Shown here one piece after another: positions 24,901-28,302 of a stretch of 64,000 nt of DNA. Under the pieces are notes generated by a model, which was not told the DNA's origin, made no database searches, and was given only the letters and a program-made list of their open reading frames with translations. The stretch spans positions 1 through 64,000 of the forward strand of contig JAFXZT010000129.1 in the NCBI GenBank assembly GCA_017541145.1. Reading direction: 5' to 3'. The position numbers and the translations under genes were made by a program. The first letter of the stretch is position 1, and each line of letters starts with the position of its first letter. Source of the stretch: Bacteroidales bacterium (GTDB lineage: Bacteria; Bacteroidota; Bacteroidia; Bacteroidales; UBA3824).

Positions 24901-27216
24901 TATTCCATTTGCATCAGTTGCTGACGCGTTTACTGTCCATGTAAATGATACAGCCCCCGATCCTGTAACGTATGCGATAGTATTAGGATTGGTTGGATCA
25001 ACAATTGTAGCATTCTCAGGAGAGTTAGCAGTCCACTCACCGGGAACTCCCAAAGAATTTGCAGAAAGACTAACCGGATCTGTAGAAGAACAAACATGAG
25101 TTTTGTTTACTGATGCTGTAGCACCAACTTTTGTAATTGTAATAGCATCACTAGCACTACAATTTGCATCAGATGACGAAGTGATTTTTGCTTCAACTGT
25201 ATTTGCGCCGGGTTGTAAATCAATAGTAATTGAGTTACCGGTATTACCAGGATGTGAAGTCCAAGTAAGAACACCGGAAGAAACTATCGGAGTAATAGTT
25301 GCTTTTTCATCGGAGCAAACCAATCTGTCTTCACCTAAATTGATATATACATAATTATTAGTAACTGTGAAAACTTGATCATCTTCACATTTACCTTTTG
25401 TAACATGCCATGTAAATTTTGTAGTAGTACCAGCCTCCATACCAGATACGGTAGTGAGCGGACTATTGTTCGGAGTTGTAACACCTTTACCTTGAACTCG
25501 CCATTCACCGGTAGCGCCGGCAGGTAATGTAGAAGTCAAATCAAATTCCTTTGCACATCTGGTTTCTGTAACATCCGGATCCAGAGTAAATGAATTGTTA
25601 GTAACAATAACAGAAGATGTAGACATACAATCACCGGAGCCTAACTTAATATCTACAGTAGTAGGTCCAACCGGAAGATTAGTAAGTTTTAAAGTTTTAT
25701 TACTATTGTCAAAGGATTTTGTACCACCACTGACTGTCCAATCAGATTGGTTAATTGTATAATTACCGGTAGTAGTAGCTTTAATAGTAGCAGTACCGCA
25801 ATTATCAGCATCATCAGTAGTAAGTTTTATTGAAGGAGCATTATTAGTAATCTTTACTTCGTTTGAAGTAGAAGTACAAGATTTAGAATTTCCATTAGCA
25901 TCAGTCAAAGTTGTTGTAACTTGCCACTTAAAAGTAGAAGTACCACTTTGAGTAATAGTAGCAGTTGTAAGATGACTTGATTCGTTTGCAACAATAGCGC
26001 CATTAGAAGGAAGCCACTTACCAACACCACCTGGCAACTCTCCAGCAACATTACCAGTAAGAGAAACTACATCATTATCTGTACAAGTAGTAGTTTTATC
26101 TATAGCGGCCTCAGCCCAAACTCTATATACATTAGCAGTATAAGACTGTGCCGGACAAGGATTATTTCCTTTAGGATTTAATGTAAGAGTAAAAGCATTA
26201 AGACCTCTTTGTAGATTTGAAACAGCTCCGTTATTATTAACATAAGCATTACCTTCTGACTTCCATTCTGTTGTCCAATAACTACTATTTGCTTGAATAG
26301 TACCTGTAAGTTGGGCAGAAGTACCATCGTTACAAATTAACTGATCAGCTGTTCCTGAAACTGAGGCACCATAATTTGTGATTGTAAAATATTTTGTATC
26401 CTTACAAGAAGTATTTTTGGGATCCCAAACTGTCCACTTAAACTTACTATCGCCAGCTTTCAATCCGGTAACCATAGTAACTTCTTTTCCAGACTGTTCG
26501 ATAGCTCCAGAACCACCACTCCATTTTCCACTAAAACCCATAGGTTTAGCAGCGACCAATTGATATGTACCATCGCAGGAAATACCGACCATATCATCTC
26601 CTGCTTCAATTTTAGTATTAAAAACTGTAATCTGAGCTGTGGCAGAACAATTTCTATCAGCTTGTGAAGTAACCTTAACAGTAACAGTAACAGGACCATT
26701 AGGCATTTTTTTCAACTTAACTGTATTATTAAAGTTGCCCCACGCACTCGCTGTATTAAAATCCTCATGTTCAACATTAGGGCTATAAGACCAAGTAACA
26801 TTGTAATTGTCTTGACCAGCAATAGCAAGGTTGATGTCTATTGTACCATTACATGTAGTATTTGACGGATTAGAACAAGTCAAATTAACAATAGGCTTAA
26901 GATTAGTTACAACAACCTGATCTGCACAATTGCTACTTGTCCACGTAAAGACATTATAACTTCCACCCAAAGTAACTTTAGTGCTACTTGAATTAGAATT
27001 TTTAATTGCTGTTGACTCTGGCCATACAGTCCATTTACCTGAGGTAGGAGAAGCACTAAGAGTTGCATCTGTACCACAAACCTTTTGGTCTGTACCTGCA
27101 TTAACAGTTACGTTACCACACGTTGTTTGTGCTAACGCAAAATTTTGAGTTAAAATTAATAACGAAAGCACCGCTAAAAGTCTCGCAGTAACTCTCTTGG
27201 TCGAAATTTTAAACAT
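1..27216 (-). CDS. Giant secreted PKD/Ig-like repeat protein, C-terminus outside window
   Basis: A single minus-strand frame runs from the ATG at 27216 to base 1, at least 9,072 codons. I sampled lines along its length and found it in frame with no stop. Residues 1-29 form a signal peptide (KR-rich start, LLAVLSLLIL core, ALA|Q site). The rest is about 90 tandem domains of roughly 90 residues. Each typically has an early Cys (often VCG), a G-x-G-x-W segment, a Ser/Thr-rich strand, and a late G-x-N-x-F-x-W-T-V strand followed by a second Cys. This is the pattern of PKD-like domains in very large Bacteroidota surface proteins such as SprB-type adhesins. By family knowledge such proteins leave through the type IX system using a C-terminal sorting domain, which would lie off the window. 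Role as adhesin or filament is inference. Two helix-rich insertions fall near residues 1105-1290 and 1620-1730. Confidence 0.93.
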   Translation of the reverse strand, partial: MFKISTKRVTARLLAVLSLLILTQNFALAQTTCGNVTVNAGTDQKVCGTDATLSASPTSGKWTVWPESTAIKNSNSSSTKVTLGGSYNVFTWTSSNCADQVVVTNLKPIVNLTCSNPSNTTCNGTIDINLAIAGQDNYNVTWSYSPNVEHEDFNTASAWGNFNNTVKLKKMPNGPVTVTVKVTSQADRNCSATAQITVFNTKIEAGDDMVGISCDGTYQLVAAKPMGFSGKWSGGSGAIEQSGKEVTMVTGLKAGDSKFKWTVWDPKNTSCKDTKYFTITNYGASVSGTADQLICNDGTSAQLTGTIQANSSYWTTEWKSEGNAYVNNNGAVSNLQRGLNAFTLTLNPKGNNPCPAQSYTANVYRVWAEAAIDKTTTCTDNDVVSLTGNVAGELPGGVGKWLPSNGAIVANESSHLTTATITQSGTSTFKWQVTTTLTDANGNSKSCTSTSNEVKITNNAPSIKLTTDDADNCGTATIKATTTGNYTINQSDWTVSGGTKSFDNSNKTLKLTNLPVGPTTVDIKLGSGDCMSTSSVIVTNNSFTLDPDVTETRCAKEFDLTSTLPAGATGEWRVQGKGVTTPNNSPLTTVSGMEAGTTTKFTWHVTKGKCEDDQVFTVTNNYVYINLGEDRLVCSDEKATITPIVSSGVLTWTSHPGNTGNSITIDLQPGANTVEAKITSSSDANCSASDAITITKVGATASVNKTHVCSSTDPVSLSANSLGVPGEWTANSPENATIVDPTNPNTIAYVTGSGAVSFTWTVNASATDANGITTECPVTATTAPVVKSEISISANDVCTTVPTATITASASGIDGATGVWTCPQNPMQGITSPSNSSTEVTGLQPGSTTFKYTVAAASPSTCKAEATMKVVYVTSKASGDLGAVCSALTPVGIHGNDPAPGTGEWKVTEGSGHIVNSTAYNTIVDSLGTSFNGRNTLRWRVTYVTDGGQECFEDSYIYIENDSVAASAGPDDEVCDDKYTLKAADLPATTPATTGYWKINVSSNSTNAASITNSTLGTTEVTNLAPGANEFTWVVTRPISAEAAAIGGVPSCSASDDVVIFNSSVTKADAGENQYVCEPFTQLNATQPKQGQGYWTNTDGNAVFVSVNNINKNVSTYNFNTEMDGANYRVESKVNTISGNVDTTYLYYLIGTTEEVKSEVRDLEVNTDAVLIAQLDSEIKSAGEGKIVSSSYVSTTCQVTTYLYETYIGGVKYEVYTTRTLYYDPSTGYTIDSKTKVEKRYVEYGSKIETVESTQFITDNAIQSALQDIMKQQQTLGTLIKTEQGVTDKAIDPKTQVTNLQKGLNTFRWRVANGNLDDPEHCYSDDYVYIYYIPVEVEAGKEQYLCENYGNLQGYANTEFFSNIPGIRWEYEWKCSSQRPGGDANINIQNPNNYETFVSGLTPGKNIFTLTAKVYVNDTLRCEGHDDVTIWNNEVGPVDAGEDIVTCGDVVNNDDKSYQSWLGNYRSLKGTIPTALHAEGVSGVWTCITGGDVQFENATSNVTSVSNLQRYSQQSRPDYWDNYTAANIFTWTITYDNPETPGHPCRNYDTVQIIWLAPLDADAGADQISCGNDVNLNAIDEGAGAQQNWWTAGSAQSSNDEIAYTNPYWGGEGSNLESFENHVPVAADSDEQNAYKNPKYIYKNVYTYTEKVNFKDDTPNATKDSIAYWIKTVRSIYFDENDRIAHVGTTHTFYTDEAMTQVATELASQAKLYQVAHEVYNAQLDKLQTSSDPADPTYTTFRWYKHNEMYDKFHDKLVACTSWDEVKVSIIGLMSDISAGTEQVLCADSTQLNATDGSTFDGGNGANYTVTDVHAYWEPVAVHGYGEIDDHNDPKSMVRNLAYDTNIFRWVVEATINSQNSNGTTVSNRCVQSDDVYITNAQPSHAALGDDREECGPTTTLSTNKPVRGVGKWDKVSGDAIISNSLCTDKQCDAYVTNMDYGPNTFIWQVSNTYQSPKNPEAKATCYTEDFITIYNHGMKAVAPEDKYICADSVQLFATQVEDFAQNGYGDEKYGKPVGTWITHNAAADELFYEFDNESNSGKQINAANVILKYISRSRHALIWRVQWGKCISTDTTVVWNNNPYPDPDAGLTRYICSDEVDLAGNKMLKGAYSEWTTSLTEPRFSDKGSPSTHVYNLQGLKNQFRWNFYRKNVNWDGDTTVNPNDPTKPIEYCHLFDTMSVNNMSIHANAGEDLEECDHPRDVDKFLSTKGGSFKTKMIDNAIQHQLSATWSEAGACLHENDGVKDLQTFLTKALDNTSYWFGMWEYVEGPTIYAGDAKTSDYSSKINKVAYQREHQKATFKATKSGDHYFVWHVYRRFNKSKDGKRYLNYCEDRDTMIFRIHIPDSANLFIHEWNVTSLWAAEVCTDSVHIHWDTPHDLANEKVSFTSDHDNLVKYRSTYNGGTSDVNEIVNNHNSLVASNLPLNKTTFTLKIQTGPEYLGCISQDSTSVFNNSIVSDADTRITRDPYTYLQDTNICEPNFSALGTEPSAFTSSYYKASGKWTSVNGGTFADPTNFKTDVTGLVKSENHQLPNMLIWTLQKGVKTNLANTQTEYGWREDHKVFGDVCYSRDTIYVYDNEFTIQDYPNFVVCEDNAILKGEAVGDQDTSYHGFWSRNTGNSEFDPTTDITSDVIAVKNLTRGENSFTWNVQRYTCKSSDDVTVFNNRVESEAGDPIYVCGKVAQLNAVDPTWGSGVWTMMSGAAATRVSEGSDNITKLSASTYNSYVGNLQQGTTVMQWTVTSKIPAVNNGSYQDVQYEKAVTCSVWDTVKVYNVEPDDPKVDWVTIKACQEPTAEGANVLLSAKESLVGKGHWEYSSGAEGATIDSPSALQTTLSNLPLGSSTYAWVVENTDDSKPGFTCKKQITVEVINNYVEAHYQDAYTEVCEPESQIYAVDPKLVYGDEASGAWSYHSAVGYGNPSIANSTANKTTVTNLPEAENWFMWKVTKDNCWDTCFVRVDNNKVVAKIIEPTKRFICEPSVPLEAQTVQARATGEWTLLSAPAGWDESNMTIVRPNAFRTEVKGLTSAPSDYVFKWTVSIGSGKCNQSDTKTITNNMFTVDADLNVNPNTVYVCGPEYSLNPTQVSGGTGTWTVLSGTGTFENGERTSSSATARVKSLTGVSTQLRWYVKDSNPDGCEAWDDVFVYDDNIYVTASQADPQEKICDGKIVVIGTDLESYTGAEGTWTTLDKNVKFNGNIHSSRIEVTDIPLASTVTLTWNVLSGNKQCPTHADVAVHNYQFSLPADQFITTECSDDYELSAFYPNNDDINYTGVWNQTSGAGTSTVNANSVSLAGLSNYTNNVFTWTVSVVGADECQQIQKFEIVNPSPSVPQLLISSHPVCDSKVTLNAAKPEVGTGVWSADRTFDKQESSDGAHTVYATNLEQDVTTFTWTITNTKNGKTCSKDKSVEITNNQVTAMITSREHRGTCDGTININANDAANFGTTAEGTWKMFGGYVPDYKLGDEHSNKITLQNLPPDKSTFSWTIKKGECSSSDTISVYNNYVTAEIADDQIPICGTSTSIEGNDITQYGPNAHGVWSLRSAPENLGAASTAIIISSPDKYKTSVSNLNSIGAYTFRWTVTKSNCPEKYDEVIVNNVSITTDADVNSTNNIVNTCNSKANLNAQAISGTTTGKWTVLSYTGGTPADLTITPDNSNVAVVDGLAEGEQATLRWTVDNGTCYATSDVTVKNQAIAAQVGTSEIQLCEAKAPLNAVEVDANVADSYWTKKNDNSSGTIDNDHSAATFVENIDDGATVVFIWNVVTKVGACKSTKEVTIHNNIYTPNPGDDDNVCDDKYKLKGVLPDTYTGSWSVNTNATIVDPSDPKSEVTGLESGDNKFTWTISRAGCDNQSPTISINNIQPTKAEITTEKEQSICSNSISLSAVKVAAGSNNDYGVWTAVSSNAVPSGDNTTEAVKSNVIVYTGLNLNANTFRWTTYSGKDQNCNTYDEITIYNNSITLDEDKTLDICLTGDNTYTLTVRDPQLQNATGWWSSNIQNSRFNDKSFTESTIALKVSDIPANGATFQWHMEKGSDGKKKCEANQSFVVSNYGVEASITSPTTGSPTCETEIDLVANDIENIYGSGTTGEWTLVSWPKSSGLASSDISISNTSIHNPHVSGLTSNGSYEFKWTVKRTNNSITCTDDASTIITSQYFTVDADGSKEGRNISVCGSEYTPQGTTTLSTSEIKKGVWTPIAGSASISNTTENAPNKTPLISDIPTTGVRYKWTVTSVNGCEFSDWIEIQNSQREASVVQVTKGPICDGKVQLQASPEPTGNLTGYWIEIDADDNKSGVFCDADGNELAASNCTTTGIYYKGIKPGQTVTLRWVINNPDNTKTPAEDCISFADIDVTNNQFSVNAGDNWTTNCENTYTLGADLNESKNGITYTGVWSYKTGNASFDDSTDPHTTVSNLSNEEVNKLVWTVTQTLADGSKGCEFYDEVEILNPSATPAKINTPSNNSTYTCNGNVYLSAKAANESIHETGKWVEESGNGVFVTGTVDNSGLENSTDVINLGQNTNKFIWTITRTVADHNGNSKTCTSSAEVLVDNYKVDATLSSHEKVTCNSEAQLNGKDASTYTNTVGAWTANQDVYFNDVLVRAGEEISSETNITVNKLRTGDTKFIWTLTRTEKVNGEERVCFDKDEYIVHNNQIQAVVNPTSQNICDSKVSLEANSLVAYPNATGTWSVVLAHGSTEQSDLNEVSITNPDKNSAEASNLDKAGNYTFRWFVSNNGCESSDFLYVSNNKFTVDAYTGNDPDAANVMNICSTSVKLSATAPGELVAANGDEAYWKVLSTPSGETFSNSTAYDAVISGIQGSVTLQWYVKKKGCVSTSDLIISDQSIPAEAYDVETCDGTGTLAGVIPAEATGRWEKSDPQSVIEISGNTSDGFTFSGMGDNSVVKLKWIVTTQNGCDTEKEIKVTNHNYTEIGMINDHTVCDQYTSLESTLPEGYTGKWSAPNSDKIKFWTSSEMTEENVTTTKPYVSGLKVGENILTWTIQNIDGEKKCDINKNVKVTNGNPGTPIAVTKSHELCEDTVKLEATPTTGSVIGYWSCVNNNGVVYTEVSSNATVTASNAILRATNLIQGNNEFVWNVTIDGRCVKSTDPIVIENNYVEVGDDYTEHVCGETTLEVADPKVGYGPTVTSVWSANPTITSSDLSSNSITVNPAMTGTTYVWSVQKGNCPKTQNITLINDKVEAKINSPISSTDEEPYELCGTSVQLRANDITQYVSAQGTWSLVKWPKNKISESDIQLVSNKNVLDVSDLNAEGEYTFQWKVSKGDCEATAQVVVSVLKVAVDADLGHVDQTVAGCDEEYSLNPSVPDTYSEVYWTILSGSGTFESGESTTANANEKIGNLNSSDTHLRWTVRRGKNCVLSDDLYLTNNTVKATITQQPALVCSEKDIIKLTGSSTTSTTSTWELVDQAQGTGNFVNTSTSDDAYREITGIEHSMTAHVRYTVKNTAADNKVCESVLDYFITDEGFVAVAGNNDITACSDSYTLSGSLPAPVAKGVYTGLWTVDAGTTAAIDGDATIPDAKVINLSNTQANSFTWTVTSPSGCVSSNSVTITNNKPANVSITSPAEGEMVCETSYNSLKAEQFTPSTASGVWAMGTGYSGTIQNSDKLSATVSDLQYGKNTITWTVTNANKKGTETGFPEQCSVTVERNFNVDYFEANITTNNQVICSNSIELQADDPAQFNHATGEWSCDDPNVTFTNKTNFITTANNLSYGANVFTWTVTSSMPNSVCGDNNTNSKSATVTITNESLQNPIAITVAGADDNNIICSSSTYLTATELESGWTGAWEKVQTPGANNEPASTANGKVLNLSNITAYPNEKYIYKWTVSNKNNAECTASKEVTFYNNMFDTYAYNKDGENKNRMDVCGASGSLAAQNPGTGKGEWTVVNENAITIADKTASNSSFVLADGVSLASVKWTVTKNGCSASADLDIRNVKPGVSNSQYEICVESSESYTIQSTQPGAGETGRWISSGANSQLSVSPENSYTTSVSGILPNSTETLIWRISVNEDVMKNCYSEATVIINNRRAAAVVSESDETCEDTYTITGNNVDGFTGTWSMNKVGPYFGDNSNAVTTDASTVTVHNLQHGANTFYWTLKNNNDENCTSVGEVVITSNKVSPAQIDKNNLTRNSCDGTILLKAITPDDGVTGTWSSTNTGVEFAPNASSVKVTASGLNPDANLFIWKLNNGKCSSQDTFTVYNNKVEATVKTNSPVQSCDGTIELEADNNETAFVGSKGWWSSSNGAKFSNGLTSIASAKVTATDIPTIGEIFIWTVEKGSSKCQAETSVVVTNCGVPAVVDEEEINVCGPETELRAKDIKSYSALAEGHWEIEYVDENYVDKSSITFSSPSSNTTTVSGLTHEGIYKFSWNVTNRLTAGGETICPQKAIVTVYNNVIPATAKVESKNVCGSSTTMNATTYTGCTGHWIVPDGSSVTVASTDAYNTTVSNIPTAGVILKWELKNADGCTLTDEYTLKNIQVEPVAYVVTDLICDGEAKVASSNDINSEYLSGVWTKAPGNYSGDFVENDQTVSEVTTANATFKGITEGGVTKVIWTITNTLKNGETCSSSKTLDLENHGFNVNAGAGGVTACNSDEYDLKADPLPTGYTGEWSCNNVVTYENGASNSPTVHVSGLSNSSPNNFTWTVKNEAGCTAESSLQVLNNTPSEAVINNKPSDPLCKNEFSLSANKPAYGEGHWEGPQGTKWYQDNNEIEYSVASTLTAVTVKQLPQNQVAKFYWVVQREECTKTDEVEIDNKYYEPQIFTVDNQIVCASEFTLEAQDPAVAYSGAGVTGYWSCNKSNFKLPATSTSNTMTVDLPYGETTFYWNLTGSCGVISKSITVTNNQVTANAGNDTVFCTADGTLEAKALQVATASGVWSIDPSSSGTDASNVSITCPTCTHTGVKGTVKGEYKFIWTVTNTLANTECVSVDTVVVTNNMFTVKADLQADDTKARNICGEDIQITASSLLKPGTGKWEIIPATISVENSTDNIIEVKGIETSATLKWTETRGQCSASDYVSLTNRKPTASATQVYHTCDGKQSLIASAVESDQTGRWEKSTSSTAGTFSSNTDEIITSTSVPGAVYYGIPENSSVRLKWIVTLNPDILDNCSDEVEAVIYNNRFTSTITAEKDLCADFTNVSAQIPSTGYTGKWTCTTYPNIVTFDDPTNENTVVRNLQQGANEIVWTLYNTDGYSCPENVASIVINNNIPGTASIITENNKETCDNTITLTASAAIPGVTGTWSTTGSAQPTSTESTAIHNPVITYSGLDLDDNIFTWTLSAGSCSSTASVTIKNNYVQAQISGTTEDVSCDGTYTLTAIDNAATYLNSVGTWTSVNGSTFEGDATSTNSASAEVSNIPAIGDKFTWKVTKGDKCKDSVQVLIHNYGVKAAVIDGYMNQITCDGTGELKAASIASYSGATGSWTCTKAPYSVNTSDVQIVTSPETPNIAKVSNMTAAGAYQFKWSVVRTINGVDYCPASVENVTISNNKFTVLADPLETGVVPVCGSSRQMNGTYIEGGSGKWTSSLPNIVTFDDPTVYNTVARNIPTEGVILTWHVEKNNCPAEASLEVYNATIQASAIASHPICDGTVTLTANNDLAEEGVSGVWSKAANTTGNFVDGTPNGSVIASPTTKSVIFEGIPAGGTATIVWTLSHKVSDDLTCTSSVDLNVTNNEYIFSAGTNDVTDCSDTYQMGATLPNGATGRWTCTTDVTFESSDPVKYPQGSNDPNAKVSGLSNTLPNVFTWTVDKDGCVKYLQVTIENNAVDPAKILTAKDQIICTSTFGLQAQAVTSGTGVWTGPEVNWAVADQTGYSVASTATSITVSNLPKNMPSTFTWTVTKDNGNKTACSSSDDITVTNNYYEAVIVTPAAKQDGTYSADVCGDEYTLEAEDAKTVYGVNGRWSTTADVEIKSDLTNPTLIVAKLPYGPSVFTWTVDNDNCPEQKANVTINNIMVSAYAGEDDYTCDDTYQLHATTPARGTGHWEWVSGPSEPTFVSSSARTNVTGMVNNGLYTFKWVVKSSNDECTSEDEVVISANAFTVEADIAATERNNKLYHDICGETVTITGSALNNGAVGKWSVNPTSVTIVGSTGNVVELSGITPTTAAELTWSVVYNNCPASSTVTLNNRKPAAGSNTVQYTCGQPVQLNASKIDGYDTKWEVVSGSCKFENDDNTSYNATVSDIPDHSVLLLNWKVTDQTLTSCYDVAEAKIINNKFIPTISTQNKEVCSYNATIIGSIPELGFEGTWSSLTAGFENINESSTSVINMQPGQNTITWTVINTEGEKCVDNTATLIINNLKPGYAGILTEDNYPVCSNKVQLTAVAPADGIIGKWSTTGNAVIPAAGEHSVQVDVTELDKDNNVFTWRIYRDGYEKTCYDETSVTIVNNEVTAGEDLEDDYTCDGTYVLKAVDNKDINSGDTHGEWTSLPGGVTFENSTNYTTKVTGISGKQPEKFTWIVYKGNCHSEPISMTVTNYEVDAVLGDNTGYTCGTTAELKAKSEKSYGDNTTGYWKLEGYPSTRIDNSESIVIAASNDNETTVRGLAVNGTYKFSWNVYRTVNGNDICPASVDYILTNSMLDADADTRVVNKTVGICGSTYALLASTVDGATGTWEILTSESPAKLNSVNIPNAVVSNIPNEGVTLRWTLDNQKCPASDEITIYNDEISAVATAAPTTCDGTITLTTSNQLNDKLTGVWSTTATGTFSDDSNVTEKTATGQSVTFSGMTPGATATFVWSIEHNANGNLCPSSTKLEVTNNDFVFTAGADAVTDCSDSYVLKATMPDGATEHKWSKEHQSITFSDDTDPNAVVSGLSNSDDNTLTWTVTANGCSHSDQVVIKNYSVDEPVIYTKPQTVCENTVQISANAPIQGEGHWEIKPNTIQLVQGSNNVLTNPNITVTNLPKNDEAEFVWVIERKTNGVVVCSKKSEPLIIKNMYYAPNISTPSQVICSNTIKLQANDVKNIYGIDGWWTKSRDNVAFEEESTSNVINAKDLPYGTTKFTWHVKGGSCPEATADVEITNESVTANAGSEVTTCGTTAQLEAELPLSGCIGTWKCTGGTSYQDVAI
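18900..27120 (-). repeat. Irregular N-terminal section of the PKD-like domain array
   Basis: The same domain signature (F-x-W-x-V strand plus flanking Cys) continues from about 18.9 to 27.1 kb. Spacing is uneven here, for example 19919, 20275, 20768, 21023, 21373, 21669, 21989, 22623, 22986, 23290 and 24118. Long gaps reflect inserted sequence rich in Ala, Gln, Glu and Lys, which looks helical. Several domains near 24.6-26.7 kb lack the conserved Trp. No 12-domain register was recognised. Confidence 0.6.
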
Positions 27217-27227
27217 AATATGGTCGT

Positions 27228-27261
27228 ATAAAATTATAATGATAGTTCTTATTTTATTCAA
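27228..27261 (-). promoter_or_regulatory. Possible promoter of the giant gene
   Basis: Reading the minus strand, a TTG at 27261-27259 is followed about 20 bases later by TATAATTTTATA (27239-27228). This is a loose match to the Bacteroidota TTG / TAnnTTTG promoter with normal spacing. It lies only about 12 bases from the ATG, so the leader would be very short. Weak call. Confidence 0.3.
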
Positions 27262-28241
27262 CTTTTTGTAATGAAATCTTCGCCTTTTCAGGCCTTTACT
27301 TCGTATACAAAACGTATTTTCGAGCGGTTTTAGTATAGTCCTCTCATTATTTTAGACCATAAAATTAATAAAATAGTTGCACAATACAAGAAATATTTAT
27401 TATAAATTCTCTATTTTTATTAATACATTTTGTGATTATTTAACAATCAGAGAGTTACAATAACATTTTTTAAGAGATTTTTAATTAGTTTGTTTTAATT
27501 TTTTTAACTACTTAACAGAAGTTTTATATCCGAAAATGTTTAAAACCGATGCAAAAACAATGAAATTTAAATTAATAAGGTAAAATAAAATTAGAATTTT
27601 AAAGTAGGTACATAACAACAAACCTCATAACAAAACGTCACAAGTAAAGCCAACAAGACTTTAGGCTAAATCTTGTTATTAATATCCTACCAAATATTAT
27701 TTGCTATACTCAAAAATATTTGGTGCCTCTTTTTTTAAAATTACCGACAAATTTTTAATCGGTAAAAATCGGAACTTGTACAAAAAATTGCTTGCCTCAG
27801 TCCTCTCCTATTTTAATCAATAACTCAACGAGAATTTAATAAAAAATCAAATTCGGAACCTCGCAAAGCCACAACAAAATTATTTCGTTGTAATTTTTAC
27901 TGTTTATAAATAAGTAAGGACAAAGCTCCCGCGAGGCATCGCTTCGGAACTTTTTGCGACACCTAATTTTTAGTACGTCTCCCCTATTTCTATCCGTTTG
28001 GCTATAAAATCGGAACTTTTTATACCGCAAAACCGAATGAAATAAGTATGTTTTTTTTATATCTGAACCAATATTTCTCCAATGAAAAAAATTGAACAAA
28101 CAATTTTTCGGAACTTCAAAGGATTGTATTGAAAATATATTCTATTTCAATAAACGTAACTAACTACGTCTCTACACGGATTGTATGACAAACCGTAATC
28201 CCACACAGTTAACAAAAAACAATGTCGGATAATAAAAATAA
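27262..28241. other. AT-rich intergenic region with 9-bp direct repeats and palindromes
   Basis: No convincing gene is present. The 9-mer TCGGAACTT occurs at 27769, 27944, 28010 and 28108, with a one-base variant at 27853. Inverted repeats include CCAAATATT/AATATTTGG (27690-27698 and 27715-27723, followed on the plus strand by a run of T) and TTACCGA/TCGGTAA (27741-27747 and 27759-27765). An 87-codon minus-strand frame at 27836-28099 overlaps the repeats and has no recognisable protein features. The region separates the srf operon terminator from the giant gene. Confidence 0.5.
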
Positions 28242-28294
28242 ACAATTTGTAACCGTCGTAATTTTAATTTTCAATGCCGACAGTTACAAATTGT
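28242..28294 (-). terminator. Terminator of the srf operon
   Basis: On the minus strand, 8 bases after the srfC stop codon, perfect 12-base arms ACAATTTGTAAC and GTTACAAATTGT (28294-28283 and 28253-28242) enclose a loop of about 29 bases, followed by TTATTTTTATT. The long loop is unusual, but the position and T-rich tail fit an intrinsic terminator. Confidence 0.65.
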
Positions 28295-28302
28295 AATATA
28301 TT

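Noticed and set aside
1..27216. Many separate smaller genes or a CRISPR-like array
   Set aside because: One continuous frame with degenerate repeats of about 275 bases explains the periodicity.
27690..27735. Plus-strand terminator CCAAATATT/AATATTTGG with T run
   Set aside because: No plus-strand gene or clear small RNA lies upstream, so it was noted only as a palindrome.
27836..28099. 87-codon minus-strand frame
   Set aside because: Consists of the TCGGAACTT repeat region, no recognisable protein pattern, no start context.
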